Assembly (NCBI GenBank): GCA_026003255.1
Contig: BPGX01000002.1
Span: 124,001 to 188,000, forward strand
DNA from: Bacteroidia bacterium
GTDB lineage: Bacteria; Bacteroidota; Bacteroidia; B-17B0; Aurantibacillaceae
Length of the DNA stretch: 64,000 nucleotides
Reading direction: 5' to 3'
The translations under genes and the position numbers were made by a program. Positions 1 through 7,891 of the stretch are shown here, in pieces. Positions within the stretch are counted from its first letter, which is position 1; the number at the start of each line of letters is the position of its first letter. A model generated the notes under the pieces. That model did no database searches, was not told the DNA's origin, and saw nothing but the letters and a program-made list of their open reading frames with translations.

Positions 1-1
1 T

Positions 2-1450
2 GTAGATGGAACAACAGCAGTGTCATGCATGTTTTTGTTTTTACAAAAAATAGTAGATAAAAGTTTGTTAGATTATTATGTACCGGATAGATTCAAAGAA
101 GGTTATGGGCTTTCTTTTGAAGGAGCAGAGTATGCAAAAACTAATGGATTTAGTTTAATTATTACTTTAGATTGCGGTATTAAAGATAATGATAAAATTA
201 AATACGCGCAGGACGCAGGAATAGATTGCATTGTATGTGACCATCATACGCCCCCTGAAATATTACCGCCGGCTTTTGCTATCTTAAATCCTAAAAAAGA
301 AAATTGCCATTATCCTTACAAGGAATTGACGGGCTGCGGCATTGGGTTCAAATTGATGCAGGCCTATTGTGAAAAACATGGTATTAACAAAGATATTTAC
401 TGGAATCTGGTTGACTTAGTAGCTACAAGCATTGCAGCAGATATTGTTCCTATTGATGGAGAAAACAGAGTGTTAGCGTATTACGGTTTGAAGAAAATGA
501 ATGAAAATCCTGTGGTAGGTTTGAAAAAACTTGTAGAAATTGCATTCTCAAATAGAAACAGAAAATTAAAAGTATCAGACATTGTGTTTTTCATTGCTCC
601 AAGAATTAATGCTGCTGGCAGATTAGAACACGGGTCAAAAGCAATACAACTACTCATTTCTTCTAATGAAGAAGAAGCAGAATATTGGGCCAAACAACTT
701 CATGATGTGAACACACAACGACAAGATATTGATAAACAAATATTAGAGGAAGCCATTGAATTCATTGAAAAAGACGAAGAATTCCAGACAAAAAAAACAA
801 CTGTTGTTTTTAATCATAAGTGGCACAAAGGCGTTGTTGGAATAGTAGCAGCAAAATTGGTTGAACGATATTATAGGCCAACTATCGTATTGACGGAACA
901 CGATGGCTTGATTACTGGGTCTGCCAGAAGCATAGAAGGATTTGATTTGTACGAAGCATTGTATAAATGCAAAGAGTATTTGTATCAATTTGGTGGACAC
1001 AAATATGCAGCTGGTTTGAGCATTGAAAAACATCATTTAAATACATTTATAGAACAATTTGAAAAATGTGTTCGTCAAAGTATTACCGAAGAAATTGAAC
1101 TAAAAAAAATATGGGTAGATGCTGTTTTGAATTTAGAAAACATTACACCAAAATTTCTTAGAATACTCAAACAATTTGAACCACACGGCCCTTCTAATAT
1201 GCAACCATTATTCTGGATAAAAAATGTGAAAGACACCGGGAGAATGCACGAAGTAGGTAATGGACACCTAAAAATGTATCTTTCGCAAAATTCACATAAA
1301 GAATGTCCTGCTATTTTTTTTAATGGCATTGACTATTTTGATAAACTCAAAGGAAAAACTTTTGATTGCCTTTGCAAAATAGACATATCAGATATTCAAA
1401 ATGAACAAATATTTTTTAATTTAATCATTGAAGACATAAAAATTAATTAA
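2..1450 (+). CDS. recJ: Single-stranded-DNA-specific exonuclease RecJ, 5' end outside the window
   Basis: RecJ degrades single-stranded DNA 5' to 3' in recombination and repair. The reading frame is open from base 2, where the residues read VDGTTAVSC, which matches the metal-binding DGTTA motif of the DHH phosphoesterase family. The GTG at 20 is therefore internal and the real start lies upstream. The DHH motif (CDHH) is at about 235-246, and the DHHA1 nucleic-acid-binding part with GGHKYAAG is at about 992-1015. An OB-like C-terminal part completes the protein, so the catalytic core is almost entirely present. The terC-like gene follows after 5 nt and is probably cotranscribed. Identity is secure; the true length cannot be seen. 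Confidence 0.95.
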   Translation, partial: VDGTTAVSCMFLFLQKIVDKSLLDYYVPDRFKEGYGLSFEGAEYAKTNGFSLIITLDCGIKDNDKIKYAQDAGIDCIVCDHHTPPEILPPAFAILNPKKENCHYPYKELTGCGIGFKLMQAYCEKHGINKDIYWNLVDLVATSIAADIVPIDGENRVLAYYGLKKMNENPVVGLKKLVEIAFSNRNRKLKVSDIVFFIAPRINAAGRLEHGSKAIQLLISSNEEEAEYWAKQLHDVNTQRQDIDKQILEEAIEFIEKDEEFQTKKTTVVFNHKWHKGVVGIVAAKLVERYYRPTIVLTEHDGLITGSARSIEGFDLYEALYKCKEYLYQFGGHKYAAGLSIEKHHLNTFIEQFEKCVRQSITEEIELKKIWVDAVLNLENITPKFLRILKQFEPHGPSNMQPLFWIKNVKDTGRMHEVGNGHLKMYLSQNSHKECPAIFFNGIDYFDKLKGKTFDCLCKIDISDIQNEQIFFNLIIEDIKIN

Positions 1451-1455
1451 AATAT

Positions 1456-2253
1456 ATGGACTTTCAGGAACAGTGGAATGCTCTTTTATCTATAAATGGA
1501 ATTATTTCTTTACTTGTTTTATCTATATTAGAAATAATTTTGGGAATTGACAATATTATTTTTATATCAATAGTTGCAGATAAATTACCAAAGCATCAAA
1601 AACAAAGAGGAAGAATTACAGGTCTGGCTCTCGCTTTAATTATGCGGGCTATTCTATTGCTTTCCATAACATGGTTAGCATCACTCACTAAACCATGGTT
1701 TCACATTGCACAATTTTATTTTTCGGGAAGAGATGTGATACTTTTAAGTGGTGGTGTTTTTTTGATTGTAAAAACTACTAAAGAAATTATTCATAAAATA
1801 TATCATTCGGAAGATGAATTGAGTATAAAAGGAAAATCAACATTCTCCGCAGTCGTGTTGCAAATTGTTTTAGTAGACATTGTATTCTCTTTTGATTCCA
1901 TTTTGACAGCAGTTGGATTGAGTAGAAATTTTATTGTTATGTTTAGTGCCGTCATTATTGCAATGATTTTAATGATGTTATTTTCAGGTGTAGTATCCGA
2001 CTTCATCAATAAAAACAAAGGTATAAAAACCATTGCTCTAACTTTTTTGATAGTAATTGGAGGCATGTTAGTAGCAGAATCCATCATTTCGGCTTACAAT
2101 TATTCTTTGCCACATGATCAACATATCGAATTAAATAAAAATTACGCTTATGTGGCATTAGCATTTGCACTTATTTCAGAATGGATAAATATCAAAGAAC
2201 AAAAAGTTAAAAGAAACAAATCCTTGTTTTTAGATGAAGATAAAAAAGAATAA
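1456..2253 (+). CDS. TerC family integral membrane protein
   Basis: This 265-residue protein belongs to the TerC/YkoY/YjbE family, whose members are linked to metal (manganese, calcium) efflux, metal loading of exported proteins or tellurium resistance. About seven or eight hydrophobic segments are visible. The conserved acidic membrane motifs are present: EIILGIDNIIF near residue 25 and LVDIVFSFDSIL near residue 140, in the two internally repeated halves. It lies 5 nt after recJ and overlaps the next gene by 1 nt (TAATG), so the three genes form one transcription unit. The substrate cannot be told from sequence. Confidence 0.9.
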   Translation: MDFQEQWNALLSINGIISLLVLSILEIILGIDNIIFISIVADKLPKHQKQRGRITGLALALIMRAILLLSITWLASLTKPWFHIAQFYFSGRDVILLSGGVFLIVKTTKEIIHKIYHSEDELSIKGKSTFSAVVLQIVLVDIVFSFDSILTAVGLSRNFIVMFSAVIIAMILMMLFSGVVSDFINKNKGIKTIALTFLIVIGGMLVAESIISAYNYSLPHDQHIELNKNYAYVALAFALISEWINIKEQKVKRNKSLFLDEDKKE

Positions 2254-3269
2254 TGTTATTGCTACAAGACATTAGTATTTACTTTAAAATTTTTTCCTGG
2301 AAGAAATTTTTGAATTTTTTTCTCTTAAAAAGTAGCTTTTATTTATCAAAAATACTGCGAAAGCCAATTGTATGGGGCAAACCAATGGCTATTTCTATTG
2401 AACCAACTACTGCCTGTAATTTAGAATGTCCTGCCTGTCCAAGTGGATTGAAAATCTTTTCAAGACCAACCGGAAATATGAAATCTGAAACATTTGAAAA
2501 AATCATCAATCAACTACATCCTTATTTGTTTCATATCAATTTTTACTTTCAGGGTGAGCCACTCATTCATCCAAAAATTTTTGAATGGATTCATCATGCA
2601 CAAAAAAATAATATTTACACGCACATCAGCACTAATGCTCATTTTTTAGATAAAGAAAATTGCGAAAAATTAATTCGTTCTGGATTACACAAAATGATTA
2701 TTTCAATCGATGGCATGACACAAGATTCTTATCAACAATACAGAAAAAAGGGAAATATAGACAAGGTATTAGAAGGAATAGAAAATTTATTACAGACAAA
2801 ACAAAAATTGAACTCAACCACACCTATTCTTATTTTACAATGGATTGCCTTTAAACATAATATGCACGAATTAGAAAAATTTAAACGTTTTTGCAAGGAA
2901 AAAAAACTGAATTATCAAATTAAAACAGCACAAGTGTATTCAGAAGACCAATTAAAAACATTAGTACCAGAAGATGAAAATTATTCTCGTTATGATTTAA
3001 GATTAAATGAAATTAAAATCAAAGGAAGAATTAAGAATGATTGTTGGAGAATGTGGGCGTCGTGTGTTTTTACACAGGATGGAATAGTAGTGCCATGCTG
3101 TTTTGACAAAGATGCTAAATACGAAATGGGAGATATAAAAACGCAGCATTTTGACTACATTTGGAAGTCAAAAGAATATTATCAATTCAGAGAGAAAATA
3201 CTTCATTCTCGCACAAGCATTGATATTTGTAACAATTGCTCAGAAGGAGCAAAGGTGTTTAGTGATTGA
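2253..3269 (+). CDS. Radical SAM/SPASM domain protein
   Basis: This is a 338-residue radical SAM enzyme. The [4Fe-4S] cluster motif CNLECPAC (C-x3-C-x2-C) is at residues 55-62, preceded by the usual beta-strand with IEPTTA. A SPASM-type auxiliary-cluster region with several cysteines lies in the last 80 residues (WASCVF, VPCCFDK, CNNC). SPASM proteins typically modify peptides or act as sulfatase-maturating-like enzymes, but no small precursor peptide or sulfatase is visible nearby, so the substrate is unknown. The hydrophobic, basic N-terminus (residues 1-40) could be an amphipathic membrane-contact segment. The start overlaps the terC-like stop by 1 nt, which points to translational coupling. 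Confidence 0.9.
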   Translation: MLLLQDISIYFKIFSWKKFLNFFLLKSSFYLSKILRKPIVWGKPMAISIEPTTACNLECPACPSGLKIFSRPTGNMKSETFEKIINQLHPYLFHINFYFQGEPLIHPKIFEWIHHAQKNNIYTHISTNAHFLDKENCEKLIRSGLHKMIISIDGMTQDSYQQYRKKGNIDKVLEGIENLLQTKQKLNSTTPILILQWIAFKHNMHELEKFKRFCKEKKLNYQIKTAQVYSEDQLKTLVPEDENYSRYDLRLNEIKIKGRIKNDCWRMWASCVFTQDGIVVPCCFDKDAKYEMGDIKTQHFDYIWKSKEYYQFREKILHSRTSIDICNNCSEGAKVFSD

Positions 3270-3323
3270 TAGAAACATGATTTTATTTCTACTGTATATT
3301 TCTTTTAAGATAAAGACGAAAAC

Positions 3324-3424
3324 AATGGAACATTGATGTCATAAAATGAAACAGATTTGTGCGGATTATTTTTTCAAGATTTTTATTCACTGGTAAGTTA
3401 TTTAAAGAATTTCATGTAAATTTG
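3324..3424 (+). repeat. Dispersed intergenic repeat, copy A
   Basis: Copy A of a repeat of about 100 bp. It begins with AATGGAACA, contains ACAGATT and a CGGATTATTTTTT block, then TTTTTATTCACTGG and a TTATTTAAAGAATTTCATG block. Clear relatives lie at 12352-12427 (reverse), 48571-48670 and 63072-63165. The closest is 48571-48670. This copy fills most of the space between the radical SAM gene and the next gene, and its 3' end is the -7 promoter element of that gene. Confidence 0.75.
3417..3424 (+). promoter_or_regulatory. Bacteroidota -7 promoter element TAAATTTG
   Basis: Exact match to the TAnnTTTG consensus, 18 nt before the ATG at 3443. It lies at the very end of dispersed repeat copy A. 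No convincing -33 TTG was found at the usual distance. Confidence 0.6.
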
Positions 3425-3442
3425 CAATACAAAACTTGAAAT

Positions 3443-5155
3443 ATGAAAAAACAACTGACAACTATTTTAACGAGTTTATCAGTAAATATGATGGTTTTAT
3501 ACTCTCAAAACGTCGGCATCAATTCCACAGGTTCAGCACCAAACAACAGCGCTGGATTAGATGTTGACTTTAACAATAAAGGAATTCTTATTCCACGCGT
3601 GGCGCTAACAAGTTCAACAGATGCTGCCACTATTCCATCACCCGCCACATCGCTTTTGGTATACAATACCGGGACTGGAGGTTTATCACCTGCTGGATAT
3701 TACTACAATGCAGGCACATCTGGTTCACCAAACTGGGTACGCTTACTTATAACAGGTACTCCTTCCGATGCATGGCTAACGCTTGGTAATGCCGGCACAA
3801 CACCCGGCACACATTTCGTGGGTACAACGGACAACGTAGATTTAGTGTTTAAAACGAACAATATTGAAAGAATGCGTATTTCCAACGATGGGAGAGTAGT
3901 AATAAATAATCCAGTGCAAACGAAATATCTGTATGTCCGTTCAAACAATTCCTCATGGGATGGAATTTTAGGAGAACACACATCCAATTCTACTACTACT
4001 GCTTTTTATGGAGTAGCTGGTTATGTAACCAATTCTGCTTATACTAACGCACAGGGATTTTTAGGGTATCACAATTCTAATAATAAAACCTTTGGTGTAT
4101 ATGGAACAAACGGGGATTTAGCAGGGATGTTTAGTGGTAAAGTGGGCATTAATTCAGTTTCTACTGACATAACAGGTTATGATTTAGAAATCAGAAACAA
4201 TGTAGCTGCTAATCCAAGTAATGTGTTACTTCGTGCTACTGCTCAAAAACCAAATATCAATGATGTGTTGACTAATATCGATTTTGGAGATAATTACAAT
4301 AATACAGCGCAGGCAAAAATTCAGGTTTCCAGAGATGCCGCCGCATCATCAACTTCTGATTTACCAACTACCATGAGTTTCTGGACAACGCCCGATGGAA
4401 GCAATACACCTGTTGAACGTATGCGTATTAGCAATAATGGCAATGTTGGTATTGGAACCACAGCACCTAATCCTGCTGCCTTGCTTCATGTTTCTTCTAC
4501 TAACAAAGGAGTAATGTTACCAAAAGTGGCATTAACAGGTGCAACGGATAATTTAACTGTTCCAGTTAGTTCTCCTGCAAGTGATGGAATGATTGTATAC
4601 AACACAAGTACTGCTGGAACTGGAACCAATGCTATTACACCGGGTTATTATTACTGGCAATCCAATCGTTGGACAAAACTTCAAACCAGTGGATACGCTG
4701 GAGTGGTTTTTGGAGTACATAATCCTACTACTCCCAATCATCTTTCAACTCCCCCTCCTGGGTGGCAGTATACAGGTGCATACATCAACCTACCTCCAGG
4801 AAAATGGATAGTTTTCATTTTTGAGCTAATTTCTCCAAGCAATGCAGGAACATTTGGTTGGGATCCTCCTAATACAGATAAGGGACTATGGATTAGGACA
4901 TCGTTATCTAATAGCAATGTAACTTTTTCATATTCGCCTGATATTGTTGGGAGCACATTAGTAAGTGGTTCTTTAGTAGCACCGGTGGGATATGGAATGG
5001 TTTCAGGAGCAATATATGTAAATAACTCATCAGGTTCAATAAAAACGTATTATTTATGGGGAAATGTAGATAGATATAATACCACATGTGATGTTCATAA
5101 CTTTGCGACATCTGCTTGGGGGGAAAACCAGTTTTTTGCAGTTCCGGCAGAATAA
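3443..5155 (+). CDS. Secreted surface protein with duplicated tail-fibre-like modules
   Basis: This 570-residue protein starts with a signal peptide (MKKQLTTILTSLSVNMMVLYSQ) and then resembles Bacteroidota surface proteins with phage-tail-fibre-like text. A module is present twice: residues 22-105 (NVGINSTGSAPNNSAGLDVD, then NNKGILIPRVAL, YNTGTGG, PAGYYYNAG) and residues 330-415 (GNVGIGTTAPNPAALLHV, then NKGVMLPKVAL, YNTSTAG, PGYYYWQ). Between them lie segments with ERMRISN-type boundaries, which are typical of such repeats. The last 150 residues are beta-rich and unrecognised. No T9SS tail is seen, so the export route beyond Sec is unclear. It appears monocistronic, with its own promoter, and converges on rsmE, with 4 nt between the stop codons. 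Confidence 0.75.
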   Translation: MKKQLTTILTSLSVNMMVLYSQNVGINSTGSAPNNSAGLDVDFNNKGILIPRVALTSSTDAATIPSPATSLLVYNTGTGGLSPAGYYYNAGTSGSPNWVRLLITGTPSDAWLTLGNAGTTPGTHFVGTTDNVDLVFKTNNIERMRISNDGRVVINNPVQTKYLYVRSNNSSWDGILGEHTSNSTTTAFYGVAGYVTNSAYTNAQGFLGYHNSNNKTFGVYGTNGDLAGMFSGKVGINSVSTDITGYDLEIRNNVAANPSNVLLRATAQKPNINDVLTNIDFGDNYNNTAQAKIQVSRDAAASSTSDLPTTMSFWTTPDGSNTPVERMRISNNGNVGIGTTAPNPAALLHVSSTNKGVMLPKVALTGATDNLTVPVSSPASDGMIVYNTSTAGTGTNAITPGYYYWQSNRWTKLQTSGYAGVVFGVHNPTTPNHLSTPPPGWQYTGAYINLPPGKWIVFIFELISPSNAGTFGWDPPNTDKGLWIRTSLSNSNVTFSYSPDIVGSTLVSGSLVAPVGYGMVSGAIYVNNSSGSIKTYYLWGNVDRYNTTCDVHNFATSAWGENQFFAVPAE

Positions 5156-5159
5156 CATC

Positions 5160-5906
5160 TTAAAAATTTAAACTTTTTATTACAGAAGCCACATTTAATG
5201 CAGCAGTTTCAGTTCTTAATCGTATAGTGCCTAAACTCACTTCTAAAAACGGATTAAATTTTTCTTTCATTATTTCTATTTCCTTTATTGTCCAATCACC
5301 TTCTGGACCTATATAGGCAAATATGTCAGAATAACCTTCATTTTTGATTTTCTGTAATAATGCCAAATCTAAATTCACTTTTTCCGATTCATAGCAATGT
5401 AAAATTAAATGTAAATGTTTATTAGAATAAGTAAAATCAGTAGTATAATGTTGAATAAATGAGTTCAAACTCTTGTACTCAAATATTTCTGGCAGATAAG
5501 GATTAGCACTCTGCTTGGCAGCAGCATCTCTTATCTTTTTCAATCGCTCAATATTCAGTGATTTTCGTATACATCGTTCTGATAAAACAAAATGTAAACT
5601 CCATACCTGCAGTTCTACCGATTTTTCAATTAACCATTCTAAGCGTTCATTATTCTTTGGAGGTGCTATTACTAAATGTACTTTATGTTGAGGAACAGGA
5701 ATTTCTTTCACTTGAAAAATCTTTCCGACACATTCTTTTTTGTGAACAGAAATCAATTGGGCTAAATAAATTTTTCCATCAGTATTTAATATCCCAATCT
5801 GTTCGCCAGAATTTAATCTCAACACAACTGCACAATGATGTGCCTCCTCTCTTTCTAAGTATGCTAAATTATTCTCAATATCAACCCTACCAAAAAAGTA
5901 GTGCAC
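5160..5906 (-). CDS. rsmE: 16S rRNA m3U1498 methyltransferase RsmE
   Basis: RsmE methylates N3 of U1498 in 16S rRNA using SAM. The 248-residue length fits the family. An N-terminal PUA-like part (residues 1-65, including EEAHHCAVVLRL, the usual HxxxVLR motif) is followed by the SPOUT methyltransferase domain with the knot signature IGPEGDWTIKE near residue 205 and the tail LGTIRLRTETAALNV near residue 226. The start is GTG; an exact TACATTTG element 16 nt upstream supports it and suggests independent transcription although the tonB genes precede it on the same strand. Confidence 0.95.
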   Translation of the reverse strand: MHYFFGRVDIENNLAYLEREEAHHCAVVLRLNSGEQIGILNTDGKIYLAQLISVHKKECVGKIFQVKEIPVPQHKVHLVIAPPKNNERLEWLIEKSVELQVWSLHFVLSERCIRKSLNIERLKKIRDAAAKQSANPYLPEIFEYKSLNSFIQHYTTDFTYSNKHLHLILHCYESEKVNLDLALLQKIKNEGYSDIFAYIGPEGDWTIKEIEIMKEKFNPFLEVSLGTIRLRTETAALNVASVIKSLNF

Positions 5907-5922
5907 AAAAAATTATTTCCTG

Positions 5923-5930
5923 CAAATGTA
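5923..5930 (-). promoter_or_regulatory. Bacteroidota -7 promoter element TACATTTG before rsmE
   Basis: Exact TAnnTTTG match on the minus strand, 16 nt before the GTG start of rsmE and 12 nt before the tonB stop on that strand. It implies that rsmE can be transcribed independently of the tonB genes. Confidence 0.55.
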
Positions 5931-5942
5931 ACTCAAGAAATC

Positions 5943-6767
5943 TTATTTCACAGTAAAATTAATAGGCAACATCAATCTTACTCTTGCAGGTTGATTGTTT
6001 TGCTTTCCGGGTTTCCACAATGGCATAGATTTCACCACTCTAACAGCTTCTGCATCACATTCGCTGCAATTTGGAACACCTTTCAATACCACAATATCAG
6101 AAATACTACCATCCTGATTGACTACAAAACTCAAATAACATTTGCCACCACTTCCAAGCATTCTTAATTTTTCAGGTACTTTAATGTTGTTTAAAATAAA
6201 TTTTACCATATTACTATGTCCTCCCGGAAATTCAGGCATTACAGTGGCAATTTCAATAATTTCATTGGAATTTTCACTTCCAATATTTGAAGGCATAGAA
6301 CTACTTGAATTTGAGAAGGTGCTTGTAATAGTATCACCAGAACTGTTACTAATCCCAATGTTTGCATTAGAATCATTCAATTTTTGTTGTGTAGCAACAG
6401 TATCTTCCTGTTTCGGACTATCTTTAAAGATAGGTGCAACAAACTTATCAGTTTTAACCGATAACGCGGGTGTTGGAGGATTAGGCGGGAGTGTAGGTGG
6501 GTTAACAATTATTTCATTATCTGGAATAATATTATAAGGTATTATCTTAATTTGCTTTTCATTTTTTTCATCATTTACATAATGCTGAAGTATATTGCTA
6601 ATAATTCCTGCAACGACAACCAATAAGATTAATGATAATAAAATCATCAGCATAGTTTTATTGTACTCTTTACGAAGTTTGTATGCCCCAAATTTTTTAT
6701 TTCTGTTTTGAAACACTATCTCGTTTCGGGCATCTGAAACGAGATTGTACCATTGATGCGCTAACAT
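5943..6767 (-). CDS. TonB family energy transducer (second copy)
   Basis: This 274-residue protein has a cytoplasmic N-terminus typical of Bacteroidota TonB (NEIVFQNRNKKFGAYKLRKEYN), one membrane helix at about residues 39-60, a Pro/Ser/Asn-rich periplasmic linker, and a C-terminal TonB domain (PEFPGGHSNMVKFIL, KCYLSFVVNQDGSISD, LPINFTVK). TonB carries proton-motive energy from ExbBD to outer-membrane receptors. It is a paralogue of the upstream tonB at 6956-7774; the linker here is less proline-rich. The two are separated by a strong hairpin, so expression may differ. Upstream promoter not identified. Confidence 0.92.
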   Translation of the reverse strand: MLAHQWYNLVSDARNEIVFQNRNKKFGAYKLRKEYNKTMLMILLSLILLVVVAGIISNILQHYVNDEKNEKQIKIIPYNIIPDNEIIVNPPTLPPNPPTPALSVKTDKFVAPIFKDSPKQEDTVATQQKLNDSNANIGISNSSGDTITSTFSNSSSSMPSNIGSENSNEIIEIATVMPEFPGGHSNMVKFILNNIKVPEKLRMLGSGGKCYLSFVVNQDGSISDIVVLKGVPNCSECDAEAVRVVKSMPLWKPGKQNNQPARVRLMLPINFTVK

Positions 6768-6855
6768 TGTTGTAAGTTTTTTAGTTAATGAAATTTATTT
6801 TTTATTCAAAAAAATGTTTTGATAAGATATTTTTAATTCAATTTAAAACATAAAA

Positions 6856-6927
6856 CCCATTTACTCAACTTGAGTTCAACAAAAACTTCTTATTTTTTTG
6901 TTTTTGTTATTGAGTTGAGTAAATGGG
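6856..6927 (-). terminator. Long hairpin, probable terminator between the two tonB genes
   Basis: A perfect 15-bp inverted repeat (CCCATTTACTCAACT at 6856-6870 and AGTTGAGTAAATGGG at 6913-6927) encloses a second 9-bp pair (AACAAAAAC at 6878-6886 and GTTTTTGTT at 6900-6908). On the minus strand the structure is followed by TTTTATGTTTT, so it reads as a factor-independent terminator for the tonB gene at 6956-7774. It could also stabilise the 3' end of that mRNA. Confidence 0.7.
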
Positions 6928-6955
6928 TAAATTTCTTATCCTCTAATTATGTATT

Positions 6956-7774
6956 TTATTTAATTACAAAGTTAATAGGTAATTGAAAATAAACCTTTAC
7001 TTCTTTACCGTTTTGTTTTCCGGGCTTCCATGCTGGCATTGACTTAACAACACGAATGGCTTCTTTATCACACTCTGGGCACCCTGGTACGCCTTTCAGA
7101 ATTTCTACATTGGATATTTTACCATCTTCGTTTACAACAAATCTCAGGAAACATTTTCCACTAATTCCAGCTTCTCTTGCAGAGGCAGGATATTGAATGT
7201 TTTTCTGAATGAATTTCATCATTTCTACCATTCCTCCCGGGAACTCTGGCATTTCTTGAACAACCGTAAAAATTTCAGGCGCTTTTTCTTCAATTACCCC
7301 TGTACCTGTTCCTTCATCCGTGGGCACTTGTAGATTCTCATCTCCGCTTCCTTCTTGAGTTTGAGTGCCTACATTCGTTTCACTCACTTTCTCTTGTGGA
7401 GGCGGTGGTTCTTCTTCATTGGCATCTTCTTTAATTACAGGAGGAACAAATTTAATGGTTTCCATTACTGGAGGTGGAGGTGGTGGAGGTGGTGGAGGCG
7501 GTTCATTTTTATCTAATTGAGGAGGAGTAAGATCTATTTGAGTAATATCTATTTTTGTGTTGGCAAGTTCGTCTTCTGCTGGATGGTAATTATCAATAAA
7601 ATACTTTATTCCAAGTGCTAATAGAGCAGCGCCTACCATTGATAATACAATAATAGCCAATGTGCGATTATATTCCTTACGAAGCTGGTAAGCACCATAG
7701 GATTTGTTTCTCCCTTGAAATACCAGTTCGTTCCGAACATCCGCCACTACATTATACCAATTATTTGCAAACAT
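6956..7774 (-). CDS. TonB family energy transducer (first copy, proline-rich)
   Basis: This 272-residue TonB has the N-terminal NELVFQGRNKSYGAYQLRKEYN motif, one membrane helix at about residues 40-62, a linker with an unbroken run of about ten prolines (7474-7503) followed by acidic and glutamine-rich segments, and a C-terminal TonB domain (MPEFPGGMVEMMKFI, KCFLRFVVNEDGKISN, QLPINFVIK). It shares the downstream region order of the exbB-exbD-exbD-tonB operons of Bacteroidota but is split from the exbD genes here by the metalloprotease genes. A strong hairpin follows its stop. Confidence 0.93.
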   Translation of the reverse strand: MFANNWYNVVADVRNELVFQGRNKSYGAYQLRKEYNRTLAIIVLSMVGAALLALGIKYFIDNYHPAEDELANTKIDITQIDLTPPQLDKNEPPPPPPPPPPPVMETIKFVPPVIKEDANEEEPPPPQEKVSETNVGTQTQEGSGDENLQVPTDEGTGTGVIEEKAPEIFTVVQEMPEFPGGMVEMMKFIQKNIQYPASAREAGISGKCFLRFVVNEDGKISNVEILKGVPGCPECDKEAIRVVKSMPAWKPGKQNGKEVKVYFQLPINFVIK

Positions 7775-7891
7775 AGTTGTTATTTTTTTAGGTTAGATGT
7801 TATTATACGAAATTTTTAGAGTTTAGTTATTTGGTCTTGAATTTAGGGGATGGATATTTTTGAATAAATGGGTTTTGTCATTTCTTTGTTT

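Noticed and set aside
5558..5956. 132-codon frame on the plus strand opposite rsmE
   Set aside because: It is antisense to a clear rsmE gene, with no protein-family features and no promoter.
7474..7503. Simple GGT/GGA repeat tract as a possible phase-variable site
   Set aside because: It codes for the proline run in the TonB linker on the minus strand, which is normal for TonB; no sign of frame variation.
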